64,000 nt of DNA from Curtobacterium sp. L6-1 (GTDB lineage: Bacteria; Actinomycetota; Actinomycetes; Actinomycetales; Microbacteriaceae): contig NZ_CP076544.1 in the NCBI RefSeq assembly GCF_018885305.1, positions 2,666,001-2,730,000 on the forward strand. The letters are read 5' to 3'. This document shows, piece after piece, positions 1 to 10,047 of the stretch (position 1 is its first letter; each line of letters starts with the position of its first letter). The position numbers were made by a program, and so were the translations under genes. The notes below the pieces were generated by a model. It was not told the DNA's origin. It searched no databases and saw nothing but the letters and a program-made list of their open reading frames with translations.

Positions 1-707
1 CCGGCGCCGATCTGGATCACGCCGAGCCCGAGCGACGTGGCCACGCCGAACAGGGTCCCGACGAGCGCGATGACGTCGATCAGGTTCCCCCACCCGCCCC
101 GCACGCGGCTGCCGAGGAGCGGTTCGAGCGCCCAGCGGATCGACACCGGGCGACCGCGGCGGTGGATCGCGTAGGCCAGGGCGAGGCCGAGCACGACGTA
201 GATCGCCCACGCGTGGAGCCCCCAGTGCAGGAACGTCTGGGTGAGTGCCTGCTGCGCGAGTTCGCTCTCGGAGCCGGTCACACCCGGGCGCGGGGAGGCG
301 AAGTGGCTGAGGGGCTCGGAGACCCCGTAGAAGACGAGGCCGATGCCCATGCCGGCTGCGAAGAGCAGCGAGAACCAGGACGCGGTCGAGAACTCCGGCT
401 CGTCGGCGTCCTTGCCGAGCTTCACGTCGCCGAACCGGCTGAAGCCGACCCAGAGCGAGAAGCCCACGAAGAACGCGGCGATGAGCACGTAGTACCAGCT
501 GAAGTTCCGGACGATGCCGTCCTGCAGCGCGACGAACACGGCCTCGGCGGAGCCCGGGGCGACGAGGGTCCAGGCGACGAAGCCGAGCACGACCACCGCG
601 GCCGGCCAGAACACCCAGGGCCGCAACCGTCTCGTGTCGGCCGGTGATCCGGGCGGGAGGTCGTCGGCGGTCACGGGCCCGGAGGCGGGTGGGTTCGTCG
701 TGGACAT
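1..707 (-). CDS. BCCT-family osmolyte/betaine transporter (3' end outside window)
   Basis: This is the N-terminal part of a membrane transporter of the betaine/carnitine/choline family, which takes up compatible solutes with Na+ or H+. Reading leftwards from an ATG at 707, the protein has a short polar N-terminus, a first membrane helix, and then the family signature GMGIGLVFYGVSEPL at roughly residues 90-105, followed by the HWGLHAWAIYVVLGLALAY helix. That signature matches the BetP/OpuD glycine-rich segment of helix 3. The reading frame runs off the left edge, so about 235 of an expected 500-600 residues are visible. An in-frame ATG at 716 is an alternative start. It is transcribed in the same direction as the copper genes upstream, with a 52-bp gap. 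The family is clear; the substrate is not determinable. Confidence 0.88.
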   Translation of the reverse strand, partial: MSTTNPPASGPVTADDLPPGSPADTRRLRPWVFWPAAVVVLGFVAWTLVAPGSAEAVFVALQDGIVRNFSWYYVLIAAFFVGFSLWVGFSRFGDVKLGKDADEPEFSTASWFSLLFAAGMGIGLVFYGVSEPLSHFASPRPGVTGSESELAQQALTQTFLHWGLHAWAIYVVLGLALAYAIHRRGRPVSIRWALEPLLGSRVRGGWGNLIDVIALVGTLFGVATSLGLGVIQIGA

Positions 708-759
708 GCCGACCATGGTGCCCGTCGGCCCTGGGCAGCCCGTCCGCCGCTCGTCGTCG

Positions 760-1215
760 TCAGTGGTGCGCGTGCACCTTCGCGTGGCCCAGCCCCCGGC
801 GCATCAGGGCGCGGTTCACCGGCGTCGTGACGACGAACGCGATCGCCAGCGACAGGGCCAGCGAACCCCAGAACAGCCACTGGTCGAGCTGCGCGTCGAG
901 CGCACCGGGGATCGCGACCACCACGGTGTTGTCGACGATCTCCATGACCGTGATCGACACCGTGTCGGCAGCGAGCGCCACCCGCAGTGCCGCGCCGAGG
1001 GACAGGCCGGACCGGAGCACCCCGCGCATGGTCAGCGCGTAGCCGAACACGAAGGCCAGCACGATCGACAGGACCACGGTGCCGGCGTTGTGCAGCCCGG
1101 TCGCGGTACCGACGACCATGCCCAGGACCTCGCCGATCGCGCAGCCGGTCAGGCAGTGCAGCGTCGCCTGCGCGGCCGTCGCCCACGTGGTCGTGGCCGT
1201 GTCGTGCCCGCTCAC
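760..1215 (-). CDS. DUF4396 membrane protein of the copper operon
   Basis: A 151-residue integral membrane protein with about four hydrophobic segments. It resembles DUF4396 proteins, which are often found next to copper exporters. Its GTG start at 1215 overlaps the copA stop by four bases (GTGA), so the two are probably translationally coupled. Histidines and cysteines cluster near the start (SGHD, LHCLTGC) and the extreme C-terminus is His-rich (HAKVHAHH), which could suit metal contact; that is inference. The neighbours are copA and copZ upstream and the BCCT gene downstream. Likely role: an accessory factor in copper handling. The biochemical function of DUF4396 is unknown to me. Confidence 0.8.
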   Translation of the reverse strand: MSGHDTATTTWATAAQATLHCLTGCAIGEVLGMVVGTATGLHNAGTVVLSIVLAFVFGYALTMRGVLRSGLSLGAALRVALAADTVSITVMEIVDNTVVVAIPGALDAQLDQWLFWGSLALSLAIAFVVTTPVNRALMRRGLGHAKVHAHH

Positions 1216-3425
1216 CGTGTGCTCGCGTCGACGGACCGGAAGCGGCGCAGTCGGAGGCTGTTGGTCACCACGAACACCGAGGACAGCGCCATCGCCGCGC
1301 CCGCGATCACGGGGTTGAGCAGCCCGGCCATCGCGAGCGGGATCGCCGCCACGTTGTACGCGAAGGCCCAGAACAGGTTGGTCCGGACCGTGCAGAGCGT
1401 CCGTCGCGACAGCCGGACGGCGTCGACGGCGGCACGGAGGTCGGCGCGCACGAGGGTGATGTCGGCGGCCTCGACGGCGGCGTCGGTCCCGGTGCCCATC
1501 GCGATGCCGAGGTCGGCGGCGGCGAGCGCGGCGGCGTCGTTCACCCCGTCGCCGACCATCGCCACGGTGCGTCCCGCGGCCTGCAGTTCGGTGACGATGC
1601 GGTACTTGTCCTCGGGCCGGACCCCGGCGGTCACGCGGGCGATCCCGACCTGGTCGGCGACGCTCCGGGCGCCCCCCTCGGCGTCCCCGGTGAGGAGCAT
1701 CGTCTCGAGGCCGAGGTCGTGCAGGCGGGTGACGGCGTCGGCCGCACCGGGCGCGACGGTGTCGGCGACGACGACGAGGCCCCGGACCCGGCCGTCCCGG
1801 GCGACCGCGACCGTGGTGCGACCGGCGGCCTCGGCCTCCTCGGCGGCGGCGGTCAGGGCCTCCGGCACCGACACGGCCCAGGCGTCCCGGAGCCAGGCCG
1901 GACGACCGACCAGGACGAGGGCACCCTCGACGACGGCCTGCACGCCGAGTCCGGCGGTCGAGGCGAAGGACTCCGGCCGGGGTGCGTCGGGCACCGCGGC
2001 GACCAGGGCGCGGGCGATCGGGTGCTCGGACCCGGACTCGGCGGCGGCACCGGCACGCAGCACGGCGTCGGCGTCCTCGCCGTCGGCGGGGAGCACGGCG
2101 GTCACGCGCATGGTGCCGGTCGTCACGGTCCCGGTCTTGTCGAGCAGGACGGTGTCGATGCGGCGGGTGGCCTCGAGCACCTGCGGGCCGCGGATGAGGA
2201 TGCCGAGCTGCGAGCCACGGCCGGTCCCGACCAGGAGCGCCGTGGGCGTGGCGAGTCCGAGCGCGCAGGGGCAGGCGATGACGAGCGTGGCGACGGCCGC
2301 GGTCAGGGCCGCCTCGACGTCCCCGGTCAGCAGGAGCCAGCCGACCAGCGCGAGCAGGGCGAGCCCGAGCACGACGGGCACGAACACCCCGGAGACCCGG
2401 TCGGCGAGCCGCTGCACCTGGGCCTTGCCGGTCTGTGCCGCGGTCACGAGCTTCCCGATCCGGGCGAGCTCGGTGTCGGCACCGACGCGGCGCGCCTCGA
2501 CGGTCAGCAGTCCGCCGACGTTCACGGTCGCGCCGGTGACCGGGGCACCGGGGCCGACCTCGACGGGGACGCTCTCGCCCGTCATGACGCTCGTGTCGAC
2601 CGCGCTCGTGCCGTCGACCACCGTGCCGTCGGTGGCGATCCGCTCGCCCGGGCGCACGACGAAGCGGTCACCGACGCGGAGCGACACGACCGGGACCTCG
2701 ACCTCGTGGCCGTCGCGGAGCACCCGCGCCGTGCTCGCGCCGAGGGCCAGGAGCGCCCGCAGTGCCGCGCTCGACCGGGTCTTCGCGCGGCCCTCGGCGT
2801 ACCGACCGGCCAGGAGGAACACGGTCACGGCCGCCGCGACCTCGAGGTACGGCTCCGGGGCGGCTCCCCGGGGAGCGGTGAGCGCGAAGGTCATGTGCAC
2901 GTCGGGCCCGCCGGCACCGCCGAACACGAGCGCCCAGACCGACCAGAGGGCGGCGGCGGCGACACCGATGCTGACGAGCGTGTCCATCGTCGCGGAACCG
3001 TGCCGGGCGTTCACCGCGGCGGCACGGTGGAACGGCCAGGCACCCCAGGTCGCCACCGGCGCCGCGAGGACGAGTGCGACCCACTGCCACCAGGGGAACT
3101 GCAGCGCGGGGACCATCGACAGTGCGACCACGGGGACGGCCAGCACCGTCGAGACGACCAGCCGACGGCGGAGCGGGGCGAGCGCGTCGACGTCGGGCTG
3201 CTCGGGCTCCGGCAGCCGCGCACCGTAGCCGGCCTGCTCGACGGTGGTGATGGCGTCGTCGACCGCCGTGCCGTCCGGCAGGGAGACCGTGGCCGTCTCG
3301 GTGGCGTAGTTCACGGTCGCGGAGACGCCGGGCATCTTGTTGAGCTTGCGCTCGATGCGGTTCGCGCACGAGGCGCACGTCATGCCCTCGATCGCGAGTT
3401 CGACCGGCGCTCCCGTGGCGGTCAC
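1212..3425 (-). CDS. copA: Copper-exporting P1B-type ATPase
   Basis: A 737-residue P-type ATPase that exports Cu(I) from the cytoplasm. Domains in order: one heavy-metal-associated domain with GMTCASC (Cys17 and Cys20); membrane helices; the actuator motif TGES; the metal-translocating CPC in CPCALGLATPT; the phosphorylation motif DKTGT; the SEHPIA motif of the P1B nucleotide-binding domain; and the hinge motif VGDGVNDAAAL. The length is normal for CopA with a single N-terminal HMA domain. I chose the GTG at 3425 because it sits just past the copZ stop with a GGTGGAG ribosome site inside the end of copZ; the frame stays open upstream but that part is antisense to csoR. It is the middle gene of copZ-copA-DUF4396 and is probably repressed by the divergent CsoR. 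Confidence 0.95.
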   Translation of the reverse strand: MTATGAPVELAIEGMTCASCANRIERKLNKMPGVSATVNYATETATVSLPDGTAVDDAITTVEQAGYGARLPEPEQPDVDALAPLRRRLVVSTVLAVPVVALSMVPALQFPWWQWVALVLAAPVATWGAWPFHRAAAVNARHGSATMDTLVSIGVAAAALWSVWALVFGGAGGPDVHMTFALTAPRGAAPEPYLEVAAAVTVFLLAGRYAEGRAKTRSSAALRALLALGASTARVLRDGHEVEVPVVSLRVGDRFVVRPGERIATDGTVVDGTSAVDTSVMTGESVPVEVGPGAPVTGATVNVGGLLTVEARRVGADTELARIGKLVTAAQTGKAQVQRLADRVSGVFVPVVLGLALLALVGWLLLTGDVEAALTAAVATLVIACPCALGLATPTALLVGTGRGSQLGILIRGPQVLEATRRIDTVLLDKTGTVTTGTMRVTAVLPADGEDADAVLRAGAAAESGSEHPIARALVAAVPDAPRPESFASTAGLGVQAVVEGALVLVGRPAWLRDAWAVSVPEALTAAAEEAEAAGRTTVAVARDGRVRGLVVVADTVAPGAADAVTRLHDLGLETMLLTGDAEGGARSVADQVGIARVTAGVRPEDKYRIVTELQAAGRTVAMVGDGVNDAAALAAADLGIAMGTGTDAAVEAADITLVRADLRAAVDAVRLSRRTLCTVRTNLFWAFAYNVAAIPLAMAGLLNPVIAGAAMALSSVFVVTNSLRLRRFRSVDASTR

Positions 3426-3430
3426 CGTCG

Positions 3431-3658
3431 TCAGCGCTCCACCAGGGTGTAGCCCGCCTCGTCGACCGCGGCGTCGACCGCGGCGTCGTCGAGGGGCGCG
3501 GTGCTCGTGACCGTGGCGGTGGAGCGGCCACCGACCACCAGCTCGACCCGGACGTCGGTGACGCCGGGGAGTTCGCGGAACGCCTCGTCGATGCTCATCA
3601 CGCAGTGCTCGCAGGTCATGCCCTCGATGCCGTAGGTGGCGGTCGGCTGGTCGCTCAT
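3431..3658 (-). CDS. copZ: CopZ-like copper chaperone (HMA domain)
   Basis: A 75-residue soluble protein made of a single heavy-metal-associated domain, with the Cu(I)-binding motif GMTCEHC near residues 13-19. CopZ proteins carry copper to the HMA domain of CopA. The ATG at 3658 is preceded by a strong GAGGAGGA ribosome-binding site. It is the first gene of the leftward copper operon, with only a few bases to copA, and lies divergent from csoR across a 79-bp control region. The C-terminal half follows the usual beta-alpha-beta pattern and ends in a GY motif typical of HMA domains (DEAGYTLVE). Confidence 0.92.
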   Translation of the reverse strand: MSDQPTATYGIEGMTCEHCVMSIDEAFRELPGVTDVRVELVVGGRSTATVTSTAPLDDAAVDAAVDEAGYTLVER

Positions 3659-3682
3659 GCGGTCCTCCTCGTCGGTGCGTGC

Positions 3683-3704
3683 GGGTACCCTCGGGGGGTA
3701 CCCC
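3683..3704. promoter_or_regulatory. Probable CsoR operator between copZ and csoR
   Basis: A G/C-tract inverted repeat in the divergent control region reads GGGTACCC, a short spacer, then GGGTACCCC. CsoR operators are typically TACCCC...GGGGTA-type palindromes. It is placed to repress both copZ-copA-DUF4396 and csoR itself. The match to the family pattern is visible by eye; binding is inferred. Confidence 0.6.
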
Positions 3705-3737
3705 TACCGTAACGCCGACGACGAGGATCTGTTCCCG

Positions 3738-4040
3738 ATGTCCGAAGGACCCGCACGCCACCACGGCTACATCTCCGCGAAGGACGACTACCTGCAGCGC
3801 CTGCGCCGGATCGAGGGCCAGGCGCGCGGGCTGCAGCGGATGGTCGAGGACGAGCAGTACTGCATCGACATCCTCACGCAGGTGTCCGCGATGACGAAGG
3901 CGCTGCAGGCGGTGTCGATGGGCCTGCTCGAGGACCACCTGCGGCACTGCGTGACCGACGCCGTCGCCCAGGGTGGACCGGCCGCCGAGGAGAAGATCCA
4001 GGAGGCGGCTCTGGCCATCAAGCGCTTGGTCCGGTCCTGA
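3738..4040 (+). CDS. csoR: CsoR-family copper-sensing repressor
   Basis: A 100-residue all-helical DUF156/CsoR protein. The family binds its operator as an oligomer and releases it when Cu(I) is bound by a conserved Cys-His-Cys set. Here the residues are visible as Cys42 in EQYCIDILTQVSA, and the His and Cys in the LRHCV segment near residues 69-71. The RRIEGQARGLQRM segment is the family's conserved first helix. The ATG at 3738 starts the protein immediately upstream of the conserved region; the longer open frame would run through the operator. It is divergent from the copper export operon, which it probably controls. Confidence 0.93.
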   Translation: MSEGPARHHGYISAKDDYLQRLRRIEGQARGLQRMVEDEQYCIDILTQVSAMTKALQAVSMGLLEDHLRHCVTDAVAQGGPAAEEKIQEAALAIKRLVRS

Positions 4041-4156
4041 CGTGCCAAGTGCGTGTACTGCTGGGACGTCCCACCAAACCGACTGCTGGTCCACTCCGAA
4101 TGTCCTGCGAGGCGCATGGCAACCGACCGCGTCGACTCCTGACGAAAGGTTCCTTC

Positions 4157-4621
4157 ATGACCACCAACGCATCGACCCGCACCGACCACGGCTACGGCCG
4201 GACGCTCACGCAGAAGGGCGCGCTGGTCTTCGGCGTCGTCTTCCTCATCGTCGGCATCGCCGGCTTCATCCCCGGCCTGACCATGGACATGGGCAGCATG
4301 ATGGCCGCCGGCAACGACTCGAACGCGCAGCTCCTGGGCCTGTTCCAGGTGTCCGTCCTGCACAACATCGTCCACCTGCTGTTCGGCATCGTCGGCCTGA
4401 TCGCCGCGCGCTCGTTCGGCTTCTCGCGCCAGTACCTGCTCGTCGGCGGCATCATCTACGCCGTGCTCTTCATCTACGGCCTCTTCACGGCCGGCATGGC
4501 CAGCGCGGCGAACTTCGTCCCGCTGAACAGCGCCGACAACGTGCTGCACCTGATCCTCGCCGTCGCGATGATCATCCTCGGCATCGTGCTCCCGCGCGCC
4601 GGGGCCCGCACCGCCCGCTGA
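4157..4621 (+). CDS. DUF4383 four-helix membrane protein
   Basis: A 154-residue integral membrane protein with four hydrophobic helices (about residues 22-42, 60-85, 90-115 and 125-150), matching the DUF4383 family of small actinobacterial membrane proteins. Conserved-looking motifs are HNIVHLLFGIVGL and the C-terminal DNVLHLILAV. The ATG at 4157 has a GAAAGG ribosome site about nine bases upstream. A perfect 12-bp hairpin follows the stop, so it is probably a single-gene transcript. The function of the family is unknown; proximity to the copper genes may be incidental. Confidence 0.82.
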   Translation: MTTNASTRTDHGYGRTLTQKGALVFGVVFLIVGIAGFIPGLTMDMGSMMAAGNDSNAQLLGLFQVSVLHNIVHLLFGIVGLIAARSFGFSRQYLLVGGIIYAVLFIYGLFTAGMASAANFVPLNSADNVLHLILAVAMIILGIVLPRAGARTAR

Positions 4622-4648
4622 CCTCGGGTCGGCACCAGCACCACCTCC

Positions 4649-4676
4649 AGAGCCCCCGGGTCACCCCGGGGGCTCT
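4649..4676 (+). terminator. Rho-independent-type hairpin after the DUF4383 gene
   Basis: A perfect 12-bp inverted repeat (AGAGCCCCCGGG and its complement) around a TCAC loop, 27 bases after the stop codon. There is no long T tract, as is common in actinobacteria. It could serve both this gene and the convergent PepSY gene. Confidence 0.8.
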
Positions 4677-4780
4677 GTCGCGTCCCGGCGGGTTCACCTG
4701 GGGCCGCCGGCCGGCCGCCACATCGCCACCGGCGCAGCGACCCGGAAGCCGGTCGGACCGGCGGCCGCCGCCCCTCCCGC

Positions 4781-6268
4781 TCAGGCCGACGGGCGCCGGA
4801 AGGTGACCACGAGCGCGTCGACGACGACGAACGCGAGCAACGTCACGCCGAGCGTCGGCAGGAGCAGCGCGAGCCCGAGCGCCACCACGACGACCATCCC
4901 GGTCCCCCACCACGGCGCCCGCGCGAGCGCACCACCGCGCGGCGCCCGGCCGACCCGGGCACCGGTGGGCCGGCGCTGCCACCACATGGCGTAGCCGAGG
5001 ACCACCATCACCGCGATGCCGAGCGCGGTGACGAACAGCAGCACCTGGTTCGGCAGGCCCCACATCGTGCCGGAGTGGGTGTCGATGCCCCACCGGGCCG
5101 CCTTCGCCGGGATCGAGTACGACGAGAAGTCCGTCCGCGACACCGTGGACAGGTCCCGCGGGTCGATGGCGACCGAGTCCACCTGGGTCGGCCACGAGCG
5201 CTTGATCTCAGCGACGCTCCACGCTTGGTCGGTCGTCGCCGGCGGGGTGATCTCCACCTGGCCGGTGTCGATGTTGACCCGCCGTGCCGCGGCGAGCACC
5301 GCGTCGAAGGCGTCGGCGTCGGCGTCGACCGTGACCGCCGTGCCCGCGGCGGCCGTCCCGCCGCCGTGGTGACCGGCGTGCTCACCCCCGGCGGGGGCGG
5401 CGGCACCATCGCCGAGCGACCGGTCGAGCGACGGCGTCGACCAGCCCCACGCCGACCGGAGCGCCCCGACGTTGTCGCCGGCGAACTGCGACCACGTGAT
5501 GCCGGTGGCCGACAGGAAGACCGCGCCGAGCAGCAGCCACACCCCCGTCGACGCGTGCCACGAGGACGTCCGGCGGTACCCGGTCACGCCGCGGGCCGGC
5601 CGGAGCAGGTCTCGCCGCGCAGTCGTCGCCGGACGACCCGACGCCGTCCGCGCACGCGTCGCCCGGAAGCGCACGACCCACAGGCCGAGACCGGCGAGCG
5701 ACACGACGCCGAGCCAGGACGCCGCGGTCTCGCTGTAGAGCCGGCCGACGTCGCCGAGCATGAGCGACCGGTGGAACGTGCTCACCCACGTCCGGTACGG
5801 CAGCGACCCCGACGTGCCGTACACGAGCTCGTCGCCGCGGACCTCGGCCGTGCCCGGGTCGACGAACACCGCTCGGGACTGCGACTCGAGGAGTCCGTCC
5901 TCCGCGTACAGCACGCGTGTCGTGTCGCCGCGTCCGGGTGCGGGGCGGGCGGCGGCCAGGGTGTCGGTCGGGTGGTGGACGTCGACGTACGCCTGGGCGG
6001 CTCGGACCTGGTCGGCGAGCGGCAGCGGTGCGGCGGTCGACGGCGCGCTCAGGGCGTGCGCGTACACGATCCGCTCAACGGACGGGCCGATCGCGTAGGC
6101 CGCTCCGGACAGCGCGGCGACCAGGATGAACGGGCCGACGAACAGTCCGGCCAGGAAGTGCAGGCGGAGGAGCAGCTGCGGGATCCACCCCCGCCGGCGG
6201 TCGGGACCGGTCGGCGTCGCGGCCGGGGCGGCGGGCGGCGGAACGGGGCGGTCGTGCACAGCGGTCAT
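4781..6268 (-). CDS. PepSY-associated transmembrane protein
   Basis: A 495-residue membrane protein of the PepSY-TM family. It has a Pro-rich N-terminus, a first helix (LHFLAGLFVGPFILVAALSG) with the family's conserved LH-G pattern, a large extracytoplasmic region, a second helix near residues 185-205, a third around residue 260 (TGVWLLLGAVFLSATGITW), and two helices at the C-terminus. A His/Gly-rich stretch (GGEHAGHHGGG) precedes a PepSY-like segment. Such proteins are often linked to iron or siderophore reduction in the membrane, which I cannot confirm here. It converges on the DUF4383 gene. A CTCTAC/GTAGAA inverted repeat lies about 50 bp upstream of its ATG. Confidence 0.82.
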   Translation of the reverse strand: MTAVHDRPVPPPAAPAATPTGPDRRRGWIPQLLLRLHFLAGLFVGPFILVAALSGAAYAIGPSVERIVYAHALSAPSTAAPLPLADQVRAAQAYVDVHHPTDTLAAARPAPGRGDTTRVLYAEDGLLESQSRAVFVDPGTAEVRGDELVYGTSGSLPYRTWVSTFHRSLMLGDVGRLYSETAASWLGVVSLAGLGLWVVRFRATRARTASGRPATTARRDLLRPARGVTGYRRTSSWHASTGVWLLLGAVFLSATGITWSQFAGDNVGALRSAWGWSTPSLDRSLGDGAAAPAGGEHAGHHGGGTAAAGTAVTVDADADAFDAVLAAARRVNIDTGQVEITPPATTDQAWSVAEIKRSWPTQVDSVAIDPRDLSTVSRTDFSSYSIPAKAARWGIDTHSGTMWGLPNQVLLFVTALGIAVMVVLGYAMWWQRRPTGARVGRAPRGGALARAPWWGTGMVVVVALGLALLLPTLGVTLLAFVVVDALVVTFRRPSA

Positions 6269-6316
6269 CGGGTCCTCGGCGGGCTCGCGTCGGGTCCGGC
6301 ACCACGACGACCCTCA

Positions 6317-6333
6317 CTCTACAAGACGTAGAA
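6317..6333. promoter_or_regulatory. Palindromic operator-like site upstream of the PepSY gene
   Basis: TCTAC and GTAGA half-sites separated by five bases, in the promoter region of the PepSY gene. The half-sites match those of the palindrome at 54415-54430 next to the TetR gene. Its operator role is inference. Confidence 0.4.
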
Positions 6334-6361
6334 GACCTGTCCGCCCTGCGCACACACGACA

Positions 6362-6401
6362 GACGGGAGGCCCGTGACCGGCTGGTCACGGGCCTCCCGT
6401 C
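6362..6401. terminator. Long perfect hairpin, first member of a repeated terminator family
   Basis: An 18-bp perfect stem beginning GACGGGAGGC with loop GGCT, between the end of the VOC gene and the start of the PepSY gene, so it most likely ends the VOC transcript. It shares its stem base and loop style with hairpins at 11693, 60844 and 60914, while the upper stem differs with compensating changes. Confidence 0.8.
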
Positions 6402-6432
6402 CGGCAGACGCGCGGCAGCGCGTCGGCGTCGC

Positions 6433-6789
6433 TCAGCCCTGCGGCGGGGCGTACAGCTGCAGGTCGTTGCCCTCGCTGTCCTTGAAGGGGATGATCTTGC
6501 CCCACGGGTGCTCGCTGATCTCGCCCTGGATGTCCGCGCCACGGCGCTTCAGGTCGGCGACCTCGTCCTCGATGCTGCCGTCCGGCTGGAACGACACGAC
6601 CGCGCCGCCCTCGCTCGAACCGCCGGCCGACTCGCGACCGTTCAGGCCGATCATGAGGCCGTCGGCGTCGATCTCGCTCCAGTCGTCGGACTGGTCCTTC
6701 ACGGTGAGACCGAGGGTGTCGCGGTAGAACGCGACGGCGCGCTCCATGTTGCTGACCGGGACCCAGACTGCTGCGACTCCGCTTGCCAT
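6433..6789 (-). CDS. VOC-family (glyoxalase/bleomycin-resistance-like) protein
   Basis: A 118-residue single-domain protein of the vicinal oxygen chelate fold. The N-terminal beta-alpha-beta unit reads VWVPVSNMERAVAFYRDTLG, the classic start of these domains, and the C-terminal half ends in IIPFKDSEGNDLQLY, where the Asp/Glu pair before the last strand is typical. The ATG at 6789 is the start that begins the fold. It is followed by a strong hairpin at 6362-6401. The substrate cannot be assigned. Confidence 0.88.
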   Translation of the reverse strand: MASGVAAVWVPVSNMERAVAFYRDTLGLTVKDQSDDWSEIDADGLMIGLNGRESAGGSSEGGAVVSFQPDGSIEDEVADLKRRGADIQGEISEHPWGKIIPFKDSEGNDLQLYAPPQG

Positions 6790-6955
6790 GGTGTTTCCTC
6801 TCGTCGGTGGTGTGTCCCGGACGCTAGGCCGCGTCGGGTGGGCACCAGCCCAGTACGGCGGCCGGATCGGGGTACGCCCAGCCACCGCGGTGGAGGCTTC
6901 CGGTGACGCCCCTCGTCGGAACGGCCGACGGCGCGCGACCGAGGAAGGGGTCCCC

Positions 6956-7255
6956 GTGACCGAGATCGTGCACGTCGTGCTGGTGGAGTGGGACGAGGCG
7001 ACCGCGACCGGCGCCGACCGGGCGACCGATCTCGCGCAGGAGCACCTGCCGACGATCGACGGCGTGCTGTCCGTCGCGGCGGGGCCGAGCGTCAGCCCCG
7101 AGGGGATGGAGAGCGGCTTCCAGTGGGCGCTCGTCGTCCGCTTCCGGGACGCTGCGGCACGCGACGCGTATTTACCGCACCCGGCACACCAGCCGGTGGC
7201 CGACCACATCGGGGCGCACAGCGCACGCGTGGTCGTGTTCGACGTCGGCACCTGA
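6956..7255 (+). CDS. Dabb-family (stress-responsive A/B barrel) protein
   Basis: A 99-residue protein matching the Dabb fold: a strand IVHVVLVEW, a helix rich in Ala/Asp, GVLSVAAGPSVSPEG, then the strand FQWALVVRF and the HPAHQPVADHI helix that ends most members. Dabb proteins form dimeric ferredoxin-like barrels with varied roles. The GTG start at 6956 has GAGGAAGGGG just upstream. The longer open frame to the left runs antisense to the VOC promoter and is not needed. The function is unassigned. Confidence 0.82.
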   Translation: MTEIVHVVLVEWDEATATGADRATDLAQEHLPTIDGVLSVAAGPSVSPEGMESGFQWALVVRFRDAAARDAYLPHPAHQPVADHIGAHSARVVVFDVGT

Positions 7256-7272
7256 GCCGGCCCGGCCCGCGG

Positions 7273-7734
7273 TCAGGCGGTGGTGCGGAACCGGTCGGGG
7301 CGGGCCTGGAACCAGCGGATGAGTTCGCGGAGCGCCGGGGAGGCACTGCGCGGCACCGCGTCGGCGGCGGGCGTCTCGGTGGAGACCGCCTCGACGTCGT
7401 CGAAGGTCGAGCGGTAGCCCGGCACCTCGTCGAGGTCGGCCTCGGAGGTCGGCACGAACGCCATCGTCCACTCGGGGAACTGCCGCTCCTCGACGAGTTC
7501 CTCGAGCAGCATCGTCACCTTGGTGTGGCGCGTGTCGTTCTTGATCGTGGCCATCTTCGCGCGGACGGCCGCGTCGGGGCCCTCGAGCAGCTGCAGGAAG
7601 TACCCGTTGCGGAACAGCAGCATGCCGGTCACGTCGTTGCGCTCGTTCGCGGTGCGGCTCTGTGCGAGCAGGGCCGCGAGGTCGGCGTCGTCGAACGTGT
7701 CCGTCGCGACGCTGGAGTAGATCAACGACAGCAT
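7273..7734 (-). CDS. BLUF-domain blue-light photoreceptor
   Basis: A 153-residue protein that is essentially one BLUF domain plus a short C-terminal extension. BLUF domains bind FAD and switch hydrogen bonding on blue light. The key residues are visible: Tyr6 in LIYSS, Asn30 in SRTANERNDVTG, and Gln48 in FLQLLEGP. No fused output domain (EAL, cyclase) is present, so it belongs to the short-BLUF type that acts through a partner protein. The ATG at 7734 gives the canonical MxxLIY start. It converges on the Dabb gene 17 bp away. Confidence 0.93.
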   Translation of the reverse strand: MLSLIYSSVATDTFDDADLAALLAQSRTANERNDVTGMLLFRNGYFLQLLEGPDAAVRAKMATIKNDTRHTKVTMLLEELVEERQFPEWTMAFVPTSEADLDEVPGYRSTFDDVEAVSTETPAADAVPRSASPALRELIRWFQARPDRFRTTA

Positions 7735-7884
7735 GGGGTCACCGCTTCCGGTCCGGCCGGCCCGGCACACCCGGGGAGGGCGGGTGAGGAACCGGATGCC
7801 AGCGAACTCCGGCGCGGCTGGGAGGGGCGGTCCGCTGTCCGCTCAGGGCCGGTCGGGTCCCGAGCGACCGGCGGCGCCCGTCCG

Positions 7885-8052
7885 TCAGGAGTGCTCGGGC
7901 TCCGCGGGCTCGCCGCCGGAGTCCACGTCGCTGTCCTGGTCGGGGTCCTGCGTGGCGTCGCCCGAGGCCGAGCCGTCGGGGAGGGCGTCGGTGCGTCGGG
8001 TCTCCTCGTCGGAGACGCCGTCGGGTCCGGTTCCGTTCGTTGCATCGCTCAT
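7885..8052 (-). CDS. Small acidic disordered protein
   Basis: A 55-residue protein made almost wholly of Asp, Glu, Gly, Ser, Thr and Pro, with no hydrophobic core. It starts MSDATNGTGPD and ends in EPAEPEHS. The ATG at 8052 is the first start in frame. No family is recognised. It lies alone between the BLUF and acyl-CoA synthetase genes on the same strand. It could be a real small protein or a chance open frame; the biased composition is also what random GC-rich DNA could give. Confidence 0.45.
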   Translation of the reverse strand: MSDATNGTGPDGVSDEETRRTDALPDGSASGDATQDPDQDSDVDSGGEPAEPEHS

Positions 8053-8126
8053 GACGGGGACGCTACGCGCGGGCGGGTCCCCCCGCGTCCAGCGGGTGGC
8101 ACCCGGCCCGGCGTGACCGGTGGCGG

Positions 8127-9854
<1,728 letters not shown>

Positions 9855-10047
9855 GCACTGACCTTGCCCCATCCAGGTGACTCCGCGCACGGCGACACAG
9901 GTGCAATACCGCATCGGGACAGGCCGGGTCAACCCCTGTCGGCCGCGATCCGCGCCTCCGTATGGTCCTGCGTGGTGCGCTCCGCGCGCGCACCGGGCAG
10001 GGCCGACGGCCGTGCCCGCACCACGAACGGGAGGAGCTGCGCGCACG

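Noticed and set aside
987..3452. Very long open frame on the + strand opposite copA
   Set aside because: It is Arg/Gly/Asp-rich shadow coding produced by GC-rich codons of copA; the minus-strand product carries all P-type ATPase motifs.
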